Shown in pieces: positions 24,838 to 34,895 of a stretch of DNA of 64,000 bases. The notes under the pieces are model-generated. The model ran no database searches. It had not been told where the DNA came from and saw only the letters and a list, made by a program, of their open reading frames with translations. The translations under genes were made by a program, and so were the position numbers. Source of the stretch: Microbacterium sp. H1-D42 (GTDB taxonomy: Bacteria > Actinomycetota > Actinomycetes > Actinomycetales > Microbacteriaceae); the NCBI RefSeq assembly GCF_022637555.1, contig NZ_CP093342.1, forward strand, positions 3,038,001-3,102,000, read 5' to 3'. Position 1 is the first letter of the stretch. The number at the start of each line of letters is the position of its first letter.

Positions 24838-26874
24838 ATGGCAAACCCCACCACCGCCGCCTTGATCGCGCGGTCCAACCGCCTCGGCGCGGACGCGAAG
24901 AACACCAACTACGCCGGCGGCAACACCTCCGCCAAGGGCACCGAGACCGACCCGGTCACGGGCAAGCCGGTCGAGCTCATGTGGGTGAAGGGCTCGGGCG
25001 GCGACCTCGGCACGCTCACGGAGCAGGGCCTCGCCGTGCTGCGACTTGACCGCATGCGAGCACTCGTGGACGTCTACCCCGGCCTCGACCGCGAAGACGA
25101 GATGGTCGCCGCATTCGACTACTGCCTGCACGGCAAGGGCGGAGCCGCCCCGTCGATCGACACCGCCATGCACGGCCTCGTGGACGCCGCGCACGTCGAC
25201 CACCTGCATCCCGACAGCGGCATCGCCATCGCGACCTCGGCCGACGGCAAGGAGCTCACGACGAAGATCTTCGGCGAGAAGGTCGTATGGGTGCCGTGGC
25301 GCCGGCCCGGCTTCCAGCTCGGCCTCGACATCGCCGAGATCAAGAAGCAGAACCCGCAGGCGATCGGCTGCATCCTCGGCGGTCACGGCATCAGCGCCTG
25401 GGGCGACACGTCCGAGGAGTCCGAGGCGAACTCGCTGTGGATCATCGACACCGCAGCCGCCTACATCGAGGCGAACGGCAAGAGCGACCCGTTCGGCGCC
25501 GTCCGCCCCGGCTTCGAGGCGCTCCCCGACTCGGAGCGTCGCGCCCGCGCCGCCGCCCTCGCGCCGACGATCCGCGGCCTCGCCAGCCACGACAAGCCGA
25601 TGGTCGGTCACTTCACCGACTCCGAGCTGGTGACGGACTTCCTGGCATCCGAGACGGCCCCCACCCTCGCCGCCCTCGGCACGAGCTGCCCCGACCACTT
25701 CCTGCGCACCAAGGTCAAGCCGCTCATCCTCGACCTGCCGGCCACCGCATCCCTCGACGAGCAGATCGCGCGCCTGCATGAGCTGCACGCCGAGTACCGC
25801 GCCGACTATCAGTCCTACTACGACGCCCACGCGACCGCCGACAGCCCCGCCATCCGGGGTGCTGACCCGCTGATCGTGCTGATCCCCGGCGTCGGCATGT
25901 TCTCGTACGGCGCGAACAAGCAGACCGCCCGCGTGGCCGGCGAGTTCTACGTCAACGCGATCAATGTGATGCGCGGCGCTGAGGCGCTCTCGACCTACTC
26001 CCCCATCTCGGATGCCGAGAAGTTCCGCATCGAGTACTGGGCGCTCGAAGAGGCCAAGCTGCAGCGGATGCCGAAGCCGAAGAGCCACCAGGGCCGCATC
26101 GCGTTCGTGACGGGCGCCGCGTCCGGCATCGGCAAGGCCATCGCCACCCGCCTCGCCGCCGAAGGCGCCTGCGTCGTCATCGCCGATCTCGACCTCGCCA
26201 AGGCGCAGGCCGCCGCGGCTGAGCTCGGAAGCACCGATGTCGCGATCGGGGTCGCCGCGAACGTGGCGGATGCTGACGCCGTGCAGGCCGCGCTGGATGA
26301 GGCCGTCCTCGCCTTCGGCGGTGTCGACCTGGTCGTGAACAACGCCGGCCTGTCGCTGTCGAAGTCGCTGCTCGAGACCACCGAGAAGGACTGGGACCTG
26401 CAGCACGACGTGATGGCCAAGGGCTCCTTCCTCGTGTCGAAGGCCGCTGCCAAGGCGCTCATCGCGCAGAAACTCGGCGGGGACATCATCTACATCTCCT
26501 CGAAGAACTCGGTCTTCGCCGGCCCCAACAACATCGCCTACTCCGCGACGAAGGCCGATCAGGCACACCAGGTGCGCCTGTTGGCCGTCGAGCTCGGCGA
26601 GTACGGCATCCGGGTCAACGGCATCAACCCCGACGGCGTCGTGCGCGGCTCCGGCATCTTCGCCAGCGGCTGGGGCGCGAACCGCGCCGCGACGTACGGC
26701 GTCGCCGAAGAGGACCTCGGCCAGTTCTACGCCAACCGCACGATCCTCAAGCGCGAGGTCGTGCCCGAGAACGTCGCCGACGCGGTGTACGTCCTCACCG
26801 GCCCCGAACTCAGCCGCACCACCGGCCTGCACATCCCGGTCGACTCCGGCGTCGCCGCGGCATTCCTGCGATGA
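24838..26874 (+). CDS. Bifunctional rhamnulose-1-phosphate aldolase / short-chain dehydrogenase
   Basis: This 678-residue fusion catalyses the last steps of L-rhamnose breakdown: cleavage of L-rhamnulose-1-P to dihydroxyacetone phosphate and L-lactaldehyde, then NAD-dependent oxidation of the lactaldehyde. Residues 1 to about 410 are a class II aldolase (NTNYAGGNTSAKG, LMWVKGSGGDLGTL, DAAHVDHLHPDS, GCILGGHGISAWG). From about 415 is a short-chain dehydrogenase with TGAASGIG for NAD, NNAGLS, and a catalytic Tyr and Lys in YSATKADQ. The aldolase-dehydrogenase fusion is known from rhamnose operons of Bacillus and actinobacteria. The stop overlaps the kinase ATG at 26871. Confidence 0.92.
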   Translation: MANPTTAALIARSNRLGADAKNTNYAGGNTSAKGTETDPVTGKPVELMWVKGSGGDLGTLTEQGLAVLRLDRMRALVDVYPGLDREDEMVAAFDYCLHGKGGAAPSIDTAMHGLVDAAHVDHLHPDSGIAIATSADGKELTTKIFGEKVVWVPWRRPGFQLGLDIAEIKKQNPQAIGCILGGHGISAWGDTSEESEANSLWIIDTAAAYIEANGKSDPFGAVRPGFEALPDSERRARAAALAPTIRGLASHDKPMVGHFTDSELVTDFLASETAPTLAALGTSCPDHFLRTKVKPLILDLPATASLDEQIARLHELHAEYRADYQSYYDAHATADSPAIRGADPLIVLIPGVGMFSYGANKQTARVAGEFYVNAINVMRGAEALSTYSPISDAEKFRIEYWALEEAKLQRMPKPKSHQGRIAFVTGAASGIGKAIATRLAAEGACVVIADLDLAKAQAAAAELGSTDVAIGVAANVADADAVQAALDEAVLAFGGVDLVVNNAGLSLSKSLLETTEKDWDLQHDVMAKGSFLVSKAAAKALIAQKLGGDIIYISSKNSVFAGPNNIAYSATKADQAHQVRLLAVELGEYGIRVNGINPDGVVRGSGIFASGWGANRAATYGVAEEDLGQFYANRTILKREVVPENVADAVYVLTGPELSRTTGLHIPVDSGVAAAFLR

Positions 26875-28283
26875 GCACGACAGCGCCCACACGCGCGTTC
26901 GCGGCCGTCGACCTCGGCGCCACGAGCGGACGGGTCATGATCGGGCGAGTGGGCGCTGACCGTCTCGAACTGGAGCAGGTCGCACGCTTCCCGAACGGCC
27001 CTGTCCGCCGCGCGGACGGGCTGCACTGGGACTTCGCCGCGCTGCACGACCACGTGCTCGAGGGTCTTGCCGAGGCGCTGCGTCGCGAGCCGGCGATCGA
27101 GAGCATCGGCATCGATTCGTGGGCGGTCGACTACGGCCTGCTGCGCGACGGCGATCTGCTTGCAGAGCCGTTCCACTACCGCGACGAGCGCACGGCGCGC
27201 GGCGTCGCCGAGGTGCACGCGATCATCCCGTTCGCCGAGCTGTACGAGCGCAACGGCCTGCAGTTCCTGCCGTTCAACACGCTCTACCAGTACCGCGCCG
27301 ACTCCCTGGTCGCCGAGGCGGATGCTGCCCTGCTGATCCCCGACCTGCTGGCGTTCCTGCTCACCGGACGCCAGGTCGCCGAGCGCACGAACGCCTCGAC
27401 GACAGGGCTGCTGGACGTGCACACCGGCGAATGGGACCTCAGGACGGCAGCATCTCTCGGGATCCCCGCTCGCATCCTGCCCACGCTGGTCGACCCCGGC
27501 GAGACGATCGGTCGCCTGCGTCCCGAGGTGGCGCAGCTCATCGGCGCCGACCTGCCGGTCATCGCCGTCGGATCGCACGATACGGCGTCCGCGGTTCTCG
27601 CCGCACCGCTCGCGTCGCCGCACGCGGCGTACATCTCGTGCGGCACGTGGGGGCTCGTCGGGCTCGAGCTGGCTTCGCCCGTCGTGTCGGATGCTGCCCG
27701 CGCCGCCAACTTCACCAACGAGCTCGGTGTCGACGGCCGCATCCGCTTCCTGCACAACGTGACAGGGCTCTGGCTGCTCAGTGAGACGGTTCGAGAGTGG
27801 GAGGCTGAGGACGGCTCGCCGATCGACCTGCCCGCTCTGCTCGACGCAGCCACCACGGTGACCGCGAACGTACCGCTGTTCGCCGCGAACGATCCGTCGC
27901 TGAGCGCACCAGGCGACATGGCGGCGCGCATCGCCGCACTGCTTGGCGACGCAGCGCCCACCTCGCGCCCGGCGTTCGCCCGCAGCATCGTCGAGTCGAT
28001 CGCCGCTGCCTTCGCGGATGCTGTGCACGATGCCGCCACTCTCGCGGAGCGCCCGGTGGACAGCATCCACCTCGTCGGGGGCGGTTCGCTGAACCGGCTG
28101 CTGTGCCAGGCCACCGCCGATCGCGCTGGCGTTCCCGTGCTGGCCGGCCCTGTGGAGGCGACGGCGCTCGGCAACGTCCTCGTCCAGGCCCGCGCCGCCG
28201 GCACCGCCCCGGACTCATTGGAACAGTTGCGGGCGCTCATCACCGCGACGCACGCGCCCGTCAGGTACGAGCCGCGGGACTGA
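26871..28283 (+). CDS. rhaB: Rhamnulokinase
   Basis: This 470-residue FGGY kinase phosphorylates L-rhamnulose with ATP. Motifs: FAAVDLGATSGRVMIGRVG, IGIDSWAVDYGLL, FHYRDERTARG, LIPDLLAFLLTG, VGSHDTASAVLAAP, ISCGTWGLVGLE, LVGGGSLNRLLCQATADRAG and GPVEATALGNVLVQ. It overlaps the aldolase-dehydrogenase gene by four bases, so kinase and aldolase are made together, which fits the rhamnulose to rhamnulose-1-P to triose path. It is clearly homologous to the kinase at 15139-16566 across its whole length. A stem-loop follows the stop. Confidence 0.92.
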   Translation: MSTTAPTRAFAAVDLGATSGRVMIGRVGADRLELEQVARFPNGPVRRADGLHWDFAALHDHVLEGLAEALRREPAIESIGIDSWAVDYGLLRDGDLLAEPFHYRDERTARGVAEVHAIIPFAELYERNGLQFLPFNTLYQYRADSLVAEADAALLIPDLLAFLLTGRQVAERTNASTTGLLDVHTGEWDLRTAASLGIPARILPTLVDPGETIGRLRPEVAQLIGADLPVIAVGSHDTASAVLAAPLASPHAAYISCGTWGLVGLELASPVVSDAARAANFTNELGVDGRIRFLHNVTGLWLLSETVREWEAEDGSPIDLPALLDAATTVTANVPLFAANDPSLSAPGDMAARIAALLGDAAPTSRPAFARSIVESIAAAFADAVHDAATLAERPVDSIHLVGGGSLNRLLCQATADRAGVPVLAGPVEATALGNVLVQARAAGTAPDSLEQLRALITATHAPVRYEPRD

Positions 28284-28300
28284 GACTTCCCCACGCACAC

Positions 28301-28340
28301 GAGAGACCCCTGACGGCCGAACGGCTGCCAGGGGTCTCTC
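28301..28340. terminator. Stem-loop between convergent rhaB and LCP genes
   Basis: GAGAGACCCCTG (28301-28312) pairs perfectly with CAGGGGTCTCTC (28329-28340), with a 16-base loop that can pair further. It is 17 bases after the rhaB stop and 16 before the LCP stop. There is no clear T-run, so it may act as a bidirectional terminator or processing hairpin. Confidence 0.7.
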
Positions 28341-28356
28341 GTCGTATGCCGGCGCC

Positions 28357-29622
28357 TCAGCCGCGCACGTTGCCGTTCGAGCAGGTCTGCACCGCGGCGG
28401 AGTTGCCCTTGATCGAATCGGGCAGCTCGGCGACCTCGGTGGGGGCCTGCGACGGCGCGGGAGACGCGGTGTCCGTCGGAGCCGTCGGCTCCTCCGCGAC
28501 CGGATCCTTCACCACGACACCGTCGTTGGTGTTGTTCTTGTGCGTGATCTGCAGCTGCTTGTTGGCCTTGATCGCGTCCCACAGCACCGTCGCCGCCTCT
28601 TGATTCGGCACGACCTTGTTGCGGTTGTCCGGATCCTCTGCGGTGGGGTACTGGATGAAGACGATGTCCTTGAATGGCACGCTCTTGACCGCGAGGGCGA
28701 TCTGCACGATCTTCATCGGGTCGGCAAGCGACGTGGATGCCTCGACGTTGCTCAGCGCCGTATCAGCGAGCTTCAGCATGACCGGCACGTTGCCGAGCAC
28801 CTCGCCGCTGATCATCTTTCGGGCAAGGCTCGACATGTACTGCTGCTGGTTGCCGATGCGACCGAGGTCAGATCCGTCACCGACGCCATGACGCGTCCGC
28901 AGGAACTGCAGCGCCTGGTAGCCCTTGACCGTGTGGTTGCCCGCCTCCATGTCGAGGTTGGTGTACTTGTCCTTGATCGGGCTGGCGAGGCAGACGTCGA
29001 CGCCGCCGATGGCGTCCGTGATCTCGATCACGCCGCCGAAGGTGACCTTGGCGGCGAACTCGATGTCCTCACCGGTGAGGTCGCCGATCGTCTTGGCGAC
29101 GCAGTTGAGGCCGCCCTTCTCACCGCCGTGCTCGTAGGCGACGTTCAGCGGCTGCTTGCTCATCGCCGAGGTCGTGTTGCCGTTGACGTCGGTGCACTCC
29201 GGAATCGGCACCATCAGGTCGCGGGGAAAGCTCACCGCGGTGATTCGGCGGGGCTCGGATGACACGTGCAGCAGCAGATTCACGTCGTTCAGGGTGCCAC
29301 GCGAATCGTCACCCTCGCAGCGCTCGCCGAACAGGTGGGCGTACTTCGGCTCGCAGGTGTCGACGCCGGTGAGCAGGATGTCGAATCCGCCTTCATAGGC
29401 GGCGATGTCGGGCGGAAGCTCCTTCTGCCCCTCCAGCTCGACCGCGTTCGCACTCGCGGTGCTGACCAGCCCGCCCAGGACGTAGCTGGTGACGCCGAGG
29501 CCGCTCACCAGCACGACGGCGAGCGCGATGCCGATCAGCTTCATGAGCTGACCGACCGCACTCGGAGATCGCAACTGACCGTGACGCGCGACAGGGCGGC
29601 GACGCTTGCTGGACTCGCTCAC
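28357..29622 (-). CDS. LytR-CpsA-Psr (LCP) family glycopolymer transferase
   Basis: This 421-residue membrane protein attaches anionic glycopolymers such as teichoic-acid-like chains to peptidoglycan outside the cell. It has a basic cytoplasmic tail, one helix (LIGIALAVVLVSGLGVTSYVLGG), then the LCP domain: DILLTGVDT, the Arg/Asp active site DDSRGTLNDVNLLLHV, ITAVSFPRDLMVPIP, VTFGGVIEITDAIGGVDVCL, LQFLRTRHGVGDGSDLGRIGNQQQYMSSL. The C-terminal tail is Pro/Thr/Ala-rich and likely extends into the wall. Start is GTG at 29622. It is the only LCP gene in the window. Confidence 0.92.
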   Translation of the reverse strand: MSESSKRRRPVARHGQLRSPSAVGQLMKLIGIALAVVLVSGLGVTSYVLGGLVSTASANAVELEGQKELPPDIAAYEGGFDILLTGVDTCEPKYAHLFGERCEGDDSRGTLNDVNLLLHVSSEPRRITAVSFPRDLMVPIPECTDVNGNTTSAMSKQPLNVAYEHGGEKGGLNCVAKTIGDLTGEDIEFAAKVTFGGVIEITDAIGGVDVCLASPIKDKYTNLDMEAGNHTVKGYQALQFLRTRHGVGDGSDLGRIGNQQQYMSSLARKMISGEVLGNVPVMLKLADTALSNVEASTSLADPMKIVQIALAVKSVPFKDIVFIQYPTAEDPDNRNKVVPNQEAATVLWDAIKANKQLQITHKNNTNDGVVVKDPVAEEPTAPTDTASPAPSQAPTEVAELPDSIKGNSAAVQTCSNGNVRG

Positions 29623-29645
29623 TCAAAGCCTCTCGGGGGAAAATG

Positions 29646-29730
29646 CGGAGGGTGTGGGATTCGAACCCACGGGACATCTCTGCCCACTGGTTTTCAAGAC
29701 CAGGTCCATCGGCCGCTCGGACAACCCTCC
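29646..29730 (-). tRNA. tRNA-Ser (UGA)
   Basis: The minus strand folds as a class II tRNA with acceptor GGAGGGT/ACCCTCC, anticodon loop CTTGAAA (anticodon UGA), a long variable arm and T arm GTGGGTTCGAATCCCAC. CCA is not encoded. It is 23 bases upstream of the LCP gene on the same strand. Confidence 0.94.
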
Positions 29731-29827
29731 CTGGTCCGGTTCGCACCGGACGGTCAGGCGTTGAGTCTATCGGTTTCCGGAGAGCCGATCTCGCCGACGT
29801 CCCATTGTCTCGGGCTCACCTGGGGAT

Positions 29828-31540
29828 CTACTGGGCAGGGTCCGGGGCCGGCTCGACCGGCGGAGGCATCACCGACGTGCGCGACGTGCGCGTTCCCGCC
29901 CGCCCGAGCATCGACGGCGATGGCGCCGAGGCCTCCAGCGCCGCCGCGAAGTCCTCGCCAGGAATGCGCAGCGCGCGACACTCGGTGCCCGCCACGACCG
30001 TCGCCGAGCGCACGGTGCGGCCGAGCAGACCGAGCTCTCCCACATACCCCGGCGCTTCGACATCCGGCAGGTCGACCGCGACGCCGTCGTCGCGCACGGC
30101 GCTGACGGTGAGGATGCCCGTCTCGAGCACCCACAGGGCATCCGACGGCTCTCCCTGCCTGATGAGCACGGTGCCGCTCGGCACGTCCTGCTCCTCGGCG
30201 CTCTCGGCGAGATGCTCGATGACGCTTCGGGGTGCGCCGGCGAACAGGTCGAGCTGGTCGAGTGTGCGGGTGATCGGCTCCAGCCGCTCCGCCCGCCGCG
30301 CGACGTCAGCATCCAGGCGCAGCAGCACCGGCAGGCCGAACAGGGCGAGGATCGGGAACCCGAGACCGATGATGCCGAATGCCCACGCGAGCCCGAACTG
30401 TGCGAACAGCACGCTGGCCAGCACCGAGGCGAGCACCGCGCTGGCGAGGATCAGCACGTCGAGCGTGCCGAGCACGCGCCCCAGCACGTCTCGCGGCAGG
30501 TCGCGCTGCAGCGTGGTGAACGCGATCACGTCGACGATGACCATGCCGACGCCCGAGATCACCTGCAACCCCACTGCCCCGACCACGGAACCGGCGAAGA
30601 CGCTCAGCCAGAGCGGCACGCACTGGATGAAGATCGCCACTGTGATCAGCGCCGCGAGCCGCTTCGATGCCGCGAGCCGCTGCGCGATACCCGCCACGAT
30701 GACGCTGCCGAGCGCGTTCGCGGCCAGCAGCACCGCGTATCCGGTCTCATCGCTGCCCAGGTGCTGCGCCAGCGCCGGCATGAGCACGTTGGCCGAGTTG
30801 GCCGCCGCAGAGTCGATGATCAGGAAGATCGTGAGCACGAGGGCCTTGTGGTGCTTCGCGAGGGTGCGCACTCCCGAGACCCACTGCGTGAAGGCGCCGC
30901 CACCGGGCTCGGCGCTGCCCCTCGAATGCACGCGCAGGCGATGGTAGATCAGCGCCGCGACGATGAAGCTCGCGGCGTTGACCAGCACACCCCACACCGG
31001 TTCTCCGAGCAGCAGCAGCAGACCGCCGACCCCGGGGCCGATGACGACGATGACGCTCTCCAACAGGGCGAACAGGGCGTTCGCGGCCACGAGGTCGGAC
31101 TCCGGCACGACCTCGGGGATCAGCGCCCCCGAAGCCGGGCGCACCGGAGCGCACACCGCCGTGAGCACCGCGGCGGCGAGCAGCAGCATCCACAGCGGCG
31201 CCTCGACCCAGACGATGACCGCGACCCCGACCGTGACGGCGGATGCCAGCCACGCACTGACCATGAGCACGAGTCGCCGGTCGTATCGGTCGGCGAGCAC
31301 ACCGGCGTATCCGCCGACCAGCACCCCGACCACCCAGCGCACGGTGACCAGCGCCGTGACCCAGCCCGCCGACTGCGTGCGGGTGAAGACGTATGCGATG
31401 AGCACCACGTTGTACGACCACGACGCGCCGCCGTCGACGATGAACGAGAGTGCGAGAAGGCGCAGATCTCGATGCTTGAGTGCAGCGGTGAAACGAGGCT
31501 TCGCCTGTTCGGCCCCCGCTGCGGCCTGACCACTGGACAT
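29828..31540 (-). CDS. MFS transporter fused to a cyclic-nucleotide-binding-like domain
   Basis: The protein has about 570 residues. Residues 1 to about 410 are a 12-helix MFS efflux-type transporter (GGYAGVLADRYDRRLVL after helix 2, PASGALIPEVVPESDLVAANALF, LMPALAQHLGSDETGYAVLLAANALG). Residues 425-545 form a CRP-like beta-barrel: LDLFAGAPRSVIEHLAESAEEQDVPSGTVLIRQGEPSDALWVLETGIL, then GYVGELGLLGRTVRSATVVAGTECRALRIPGEDF. The phosphate-binding cassette core (GELGLLGRTVRSA) is recognisable. The tail is Pro/Ala-rich. The substrate and ligand are unknown. The fusion suggests gating of transport by a nucleotide or by protein contact. ATG 31540 chosen; a GTG lies three codons earlier. Confidence 0.88.
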   Translation of the reverse strand: MSSGQAAAGAEQAKPRFTAALKHRDLRLLALSFIVDGGASWSYNVVLIAYVFTRTQSAGWVTALVTVRWVVGVLVGGYAGVLADRYDRRLVLMVSAWLASAVTVGVAVIVWVEAPLWMLLLAAAVLTAVCAPVRPASGALIPEVVPESDLVAANALFALLESVIVVIGPGVGGLLLLLGEPVWGVLVNAASFIVAALIYHRLRVHSRGSAEPGGGAFTQWVSGVRTLAKHHKALVLTIFLIIDSAAANSANVLMPALAQHLGSDETGYAVLLAANALGSVIVAGIAQRLAASKRLAALITVAIFIQCVPLWLSVFAGSVVGAVGLQVISGVGMVIVDVIAFTTLQRDLPRDVLGRVLGTLDVLILASAVLASVLASVLFAQFGLAWAFGIIGLGFPILALFGLPVLLRLDADVARRAERLEPITRTLDQLDLFAGAPRSVIEHLAESAEEQDVPSGTVLIRQGEPSDALWVLETGILTVSAVRDDGVAVDLPDVEAPGYVGELGLLGRTVRSATVVAGTECRALRIPGEDFAAALEASAPSPSMLGRAGTRTSRTSVMPPPVEPAPDPAQ

Positions 31541-31670
31541 ACCCGGCACCCCACATGCCGACAGGTGACGTCCGCGCGAGATGATTTGCGGACAACGCAG
31601 ATCATAGACCCGCCCGCGCCCGCCGTACAGTGATTTCTGCGCAGCGCCTCAGAGCGGGTTCAGCGCGGGT

Positions 31671-32465
31671 TCAGAGCAGCGTGCGCAGGGCCGTCGCCAA
31701 CCCGCCATCCTCGACGACGCCGGTCAGCTCACCCGCGGCAGCCTGCACCTCGTCGACCGCCTGCCCCATCGCGACAGCGCGCCCGCCGCCGGACAGCGCC
31801 CACTCGAACATGCCGAGGTCGTTGCGTCCATCGCCGGCGACCAGCACGCGATCGCGCGGCACGTCGAGGTGGGCGCGCACGCGCTCGAGCGCCGTGCCCT
31901 TGTCGACGCCCTGCGGCGCGATGTCGAGCCACGCCGTCCAGCCGATCGCGTAGGACACCTCGTTGAGACCCGCCTCGGCGACGACGCGCTCGAAGTCCGC
32001 CTCATCGTGCTGAGGCGAGACGACGACGATGCGCGATACGGGCTGAGCTCCCAGCTCTTCGAAGCTCACCTGTCGGCCGCCGTCGAGCGTCCAGTCGTCC
32101 ATCTGGGCCGTGTAGAGGCGCTGTCCTGAGCCGAGCTCGACCATGTAGTTCGCCTCGGGCAGTCGCGCGCCGAGCAGCCCGAGCACGGTCGCCGGATCGA
32201 ACACCTCGACATGCCAGCGCTGCCACTCGCCGTCCACGCGGCGCATGGTGACCGCGCCGTTCGAGCACACGGCGAACTCGGCGGTGAGCCCGAGCATCTG
32301 CTCGATGTGCCGCGTGCCCGTCCAGCTGCGCCCGGTGGCGAGCATGACCTCGCGGCCTGTTTCGCGCACCTCGGCGATGGCCTCGAGCACTCCGGGGCTG
32401 AGCGACTCGTCCTGCAGAATGATGGTGCCGTCGATATCCAGCCCGACGAGGCCCTGAGCGGTCAC
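31671..32465 (-). CDS. HAD-superfamily (Cof-type) hydrolase
   Basis: This 264-residue HAD phosphatase is of the Cof/YidA type with a C2 cap. Motif I is GLDIDGTI near residue 8, motif [11 protein letters not shown], and motifs [16 protein letters not shown] plus [17 protein letters not shown]. The cap carries [21 protein letters not shown]. The GTG at 32465 overlaps the serS stop codon (32462-32464), so the genes are translationally coupled. Cof-type enzymes dephosphorylate sugar phosphates or flavin and pyridoxal phosphates; the substrate here is unknown. Confidence 0.88.
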   Translation of the reverse strand: MTAQGLVGLDIDGTIILQDESLSPGVLEAIAEVRETGREVMLATGRSWTGTRHIEQMLGLTAEFAVCSNGAVTMRRVDGEWQRWHVEVFDPATVLGLLGARLPEANYMVELGSGQRLYTAQMDDWTLDGGRQVSFEELGAQPVSRIVVVSPQHDEADFERVVAEAGLNEVSYAIGWTAWLDIAPQGVDKGTALERVRAHLDVPRDRVLVAGDGRNDLGMFEWALSGGGRAVAMGQAVDEVQAAAGELTGVVEDGGLATALRTLL

Positions 32466-33802
32466 TCGGCTCCCTCGTCGGCAGCATCCTGCGCGGTGTC
32501 CGCATCGGCGACCCACCCCAGCGGACGCAGCACCTCGAGCCCACCAAGGTACGGCCGCAGCACCTCGGGAACCATCACGGATCCGTCGGCCTGCTGGTGG
32601 GTCTCGAGCAGTGCGACGATCCAGCGGGTGGTCGCCAGCGTGCCGTTCAGCGTCGCGACGTTCGCGGTCTTGACCTTCTCGCCCTGGGCATCGGGTGAGG
32701 CCTCAGGGCGGTACCGCACGTCGAGACGGCGGGCCTGATACGTCGTGCAGTTCGAGGTCGAGGTCAGCTCGCGGAACGCGCCCTGGGTCGGCACCCACGC
32801 CTCGATGTCGAACTTGCGCGCCGCGCTCGAGCCGAGGTCACCGGCGGCGACATCGATCACGCGGTACGACAGCCCGAGTGCGGTCAGCATCTCCTCCTGC
32901 AGCGCGACGAGGCGGTCGTGCTCGGCCTCGGCGGCCTCCGGCGTCGTGTAGACGAACATCTCGAGCTTGTTGAACTGGTGCACGCGGATGATGCCGCGGG
33001 TGTCCTTGCCGTACGAACCGGCTTCGCTCCGGTAGCAGGTCGACCAGCCCGCGTAGCGCAGCGCTCCGGCGTCGAGATCGACGATCTCGTCCTTGTGGTA
33101 GCCGGCCAGCGGCACTTCGCTGGTGCCGACGAGGTACATGTCCTGCGCCTCGAGACGGTAGACCTCATCGGCGTGCTCGCCGAGGAAGCCGGTGCCCTGC
33201 ATGATCTCTGGGCGCACGAGCGTCGGCACGATCATCGGCGTGAAGCCGTTCGCGAGCGCCTTGTCGAGCGCGAGGTTCATCAGCGCGATCTCCAGACGCG
33301 CGCCGATCCCCTTGAGGAAGTAGAAGCGCGCGCCCGACACCTTCGCGCCGCGCTCCATGTCGATCGCGCCGAGCAGTTCGCCGAGTTCGAGGTGGTCGCG
33401 CGGCTCGAAGTCGTAGGTCGGGATGTCGCCGACGCGGCGCAGCTCGACGAAGTTCTCCTCGCCGCCGGCGGGGACGCCGTCGATGATGACGTTCTCGATG
33501 CGCTCGAGAGCGGATGCTGCCGCCTCGGCAGCCGCGCCGGCATCCTGCTGCGCCTGCTTGACGCGGTCGGCGAGCTGCTTGGCCTGCGCGACGAGCGCGG
33601 CCTTCTCCTCTTTCGGCGCCTTGGCGACGAGCTTGCCGAACGCATTCTGCTCGGCGCGCAGCTCTTCGAACGCGGTGAGGGCAGTGCGGCGCGATCGATC
33701 CGACTCGATCGCTGCGTCGACGGTGTCGGGCGCGTTGCCGCGCGCGATCTGTGAGCGGCGGACGAGCTCAGGCTCATCACGGAGAAGGGCGAGATCGATC
33801 AT
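32462..33802 (-). CDS. serS: Seryl-tRNA synthetase
   Basis: This 446-residue class II synthetase charges tRNA-Ser. The N-terminal antiparallel coiled coil (residues about 30-105, [38 protein letters not shown]) binds the long variable arm. Catalytic motifs follow: [20 protein letters not shown], motif 2 in [38 protein letters not shown], and motif 3 near [22 protein letters not shown]. It ends in a short acidic tail. It is followed by an overlapping HAD gene. Length is close to the usual 420-430. Confidence 0.96.
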   Translation of the reverse strand: MIDLALLRDEPELVRRSQIARGNAPDTVDAAIESDRSRRTALTAFEELRAEQNAFGKLVAKAPKEEKAALVAQAKQLADRVKQAQQDAGAAAEAAASALERIENVIIDGVPAGGEENFVELRRVGDIPTYDFEPRDHLELGELLGAIDMERGAKVSGARFYFLKGIGARLEIALMNLALDKALANGFTPMIVPTLVRPEIMQGTGFLGEHADEVYRLEAQDMYLVGTSEVPLAGYHKDEIVDLDAGALRYAGWSTCYRSEAGSYGKDTRGIIRVHQFNKLEMFVYTTPEAAEAEHDRLVALQEEMLTALGLSYRVIDVAAGDLGSSAARKFDIEAWVPTQGAFRELTSTSNCTTYQARRLDVRYRPEASPDAQGEKVKTANVATLNGTLATTRWIVALLETHQQADGSVMVPEVLRPYLGGLEVLRPLGWVADADTAQDAADEGAE

Positions 33803-33878
33803 GCTGCCAGTCTATCCAGCGCCCTCCGGCGCGGTTCTGACACCGTGCAGTTCAGTCGCGGCGTCGTAGAGTGGCCGC

Positions 33879-34877
33879 ATGACAGCATCCGAGGGCGACT
33901 CGCGCCACGCGGCCCTCGTACTCAATCCCATCAAGGTCGACGCGCAGCGCCTGCGCACGGCCCTGACCGCCAGGTCGAAGATGCACGACTGGGCGCCGCC
34001 GCGCATCTACGAGACGACGATCGAGGATCCGGGCGTGGAAGCGGCTCGCGCCGCGCTCGCCGACGGTGCGTCGGCTGTGCTGGTGGCCGGCGGCGACGGC
34101 ACGGTGCGCGCCGTGTCCGAGGCGATGGCGGGCAGTGACATCCCGTTCGGTATCCTGCCCGGCGGCACCGGCAACCTGTTCGCCCGCAACCTGTCTCTGC
34201 CCCTGACGCAGCCCGAGACGATGATGGATGCTGTCTTCACCGGCTTCACGCACGCCATCGACATGGGATGGGCAGCCCTCACCCGCGCCGACGGCACCAA
34301 GGAGGAGCACGGCTTCGTGGTGCTCGCCGGCATGGGGCTCGACGCCGACATGATCGCCAACACGAATCCCGATCTCAAGAAGTCCGTCGGCTGGGTCGCG
34401 TATCTCGATGGTGCGGCGCGCTCGCTGCCGGGGGCGAAGCCGTTTCGGATCGTGTTCCAGGTCGACGATGGAAAGTTGCACTCGGCGAAGGTGCAGAGCA
34501 TGCTGTTCGCCAACTGCGGCGCACTGCCTGCCGGCATCGCGCTGATGCCGGACGCCTCCTTGGATGACGGGCGCATGGACGTGGCGGTCATCCAGCCGAG
34601 CGGACCGCTCGGCTGGCTGGGGCTGTGGCGCAAGATCTGGTGGGACAACTCGGTGCTGCGGCGCAGCCGCGCGGGCAGGCTCGTGCTGGAGCGCCGCGGA
34701 CGTGACGCCTCGATCCGCTATCTCGCCGGTCGCACCGCCGAGGCTGCGATGGTCTCTCCGACCTCGATCGAACTGGACGGCGACGAGTTCGGCATGGCCG
34801 TGCGGATGGCCTGTCGCGTACAGCAGGGGGCCCTGCTGATGGTGCTGCCCGCCGGGCACAACACGTCGAACTTCTGA
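33879..34877 (+). CDS. Diacylglycerol kinase-like lipid kinase
   Basis: This 332-residue protein is of the DAGK catalytic-domain family that phosphorylates diacylglycerol or related lipids with ATP. Motifs: ALVLNPIKVD near the start, VLVAGGDGTVRAVSEAMAGSDIPFGILPGGTGNLFARNL (glycine-rich ATP motif), FVVLAGMGLDADMI, SMLFANCG, MPDASLDDGRMDVAVI, and a C-terminal IELDGDEF. All family signatures are present. It is divergent from serS with a 76-base gap and stands alone. The natural lipid substrate is inferred from family. Confidence 0.92.
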   Translation: MTASEGDSRHAALVLNPIKVDAQRLRTALTARSKMHDWAPPRIYETTIEDPGVEAARAALADGASAVLVAGGDGTVRAVSEAMAGSDIPFGILPGGTGNLFARNLSLPLTQPETMMDAVFTGFTHAIDMGWAALTRADGTKEEHGFVVLAGMGLDADMIANTNPDLKKSVGWVAYLDGAARSLPGAKPFRIVFQVDDGKLHSAKVQSMLFANCGALPAGIALMPDASLDDGRMDVAVIQPSGPLGWLGLWRKIWWDNSVLRRSRAGRLVLERRGRDASIRYLAGRTAEAAMVSPTSIELDGDEFGMAVRMACRVQQGALLMVLPAGHNTSNF

Positions 34878-34895
34878 CCAGGCGGATGTCCGTTA

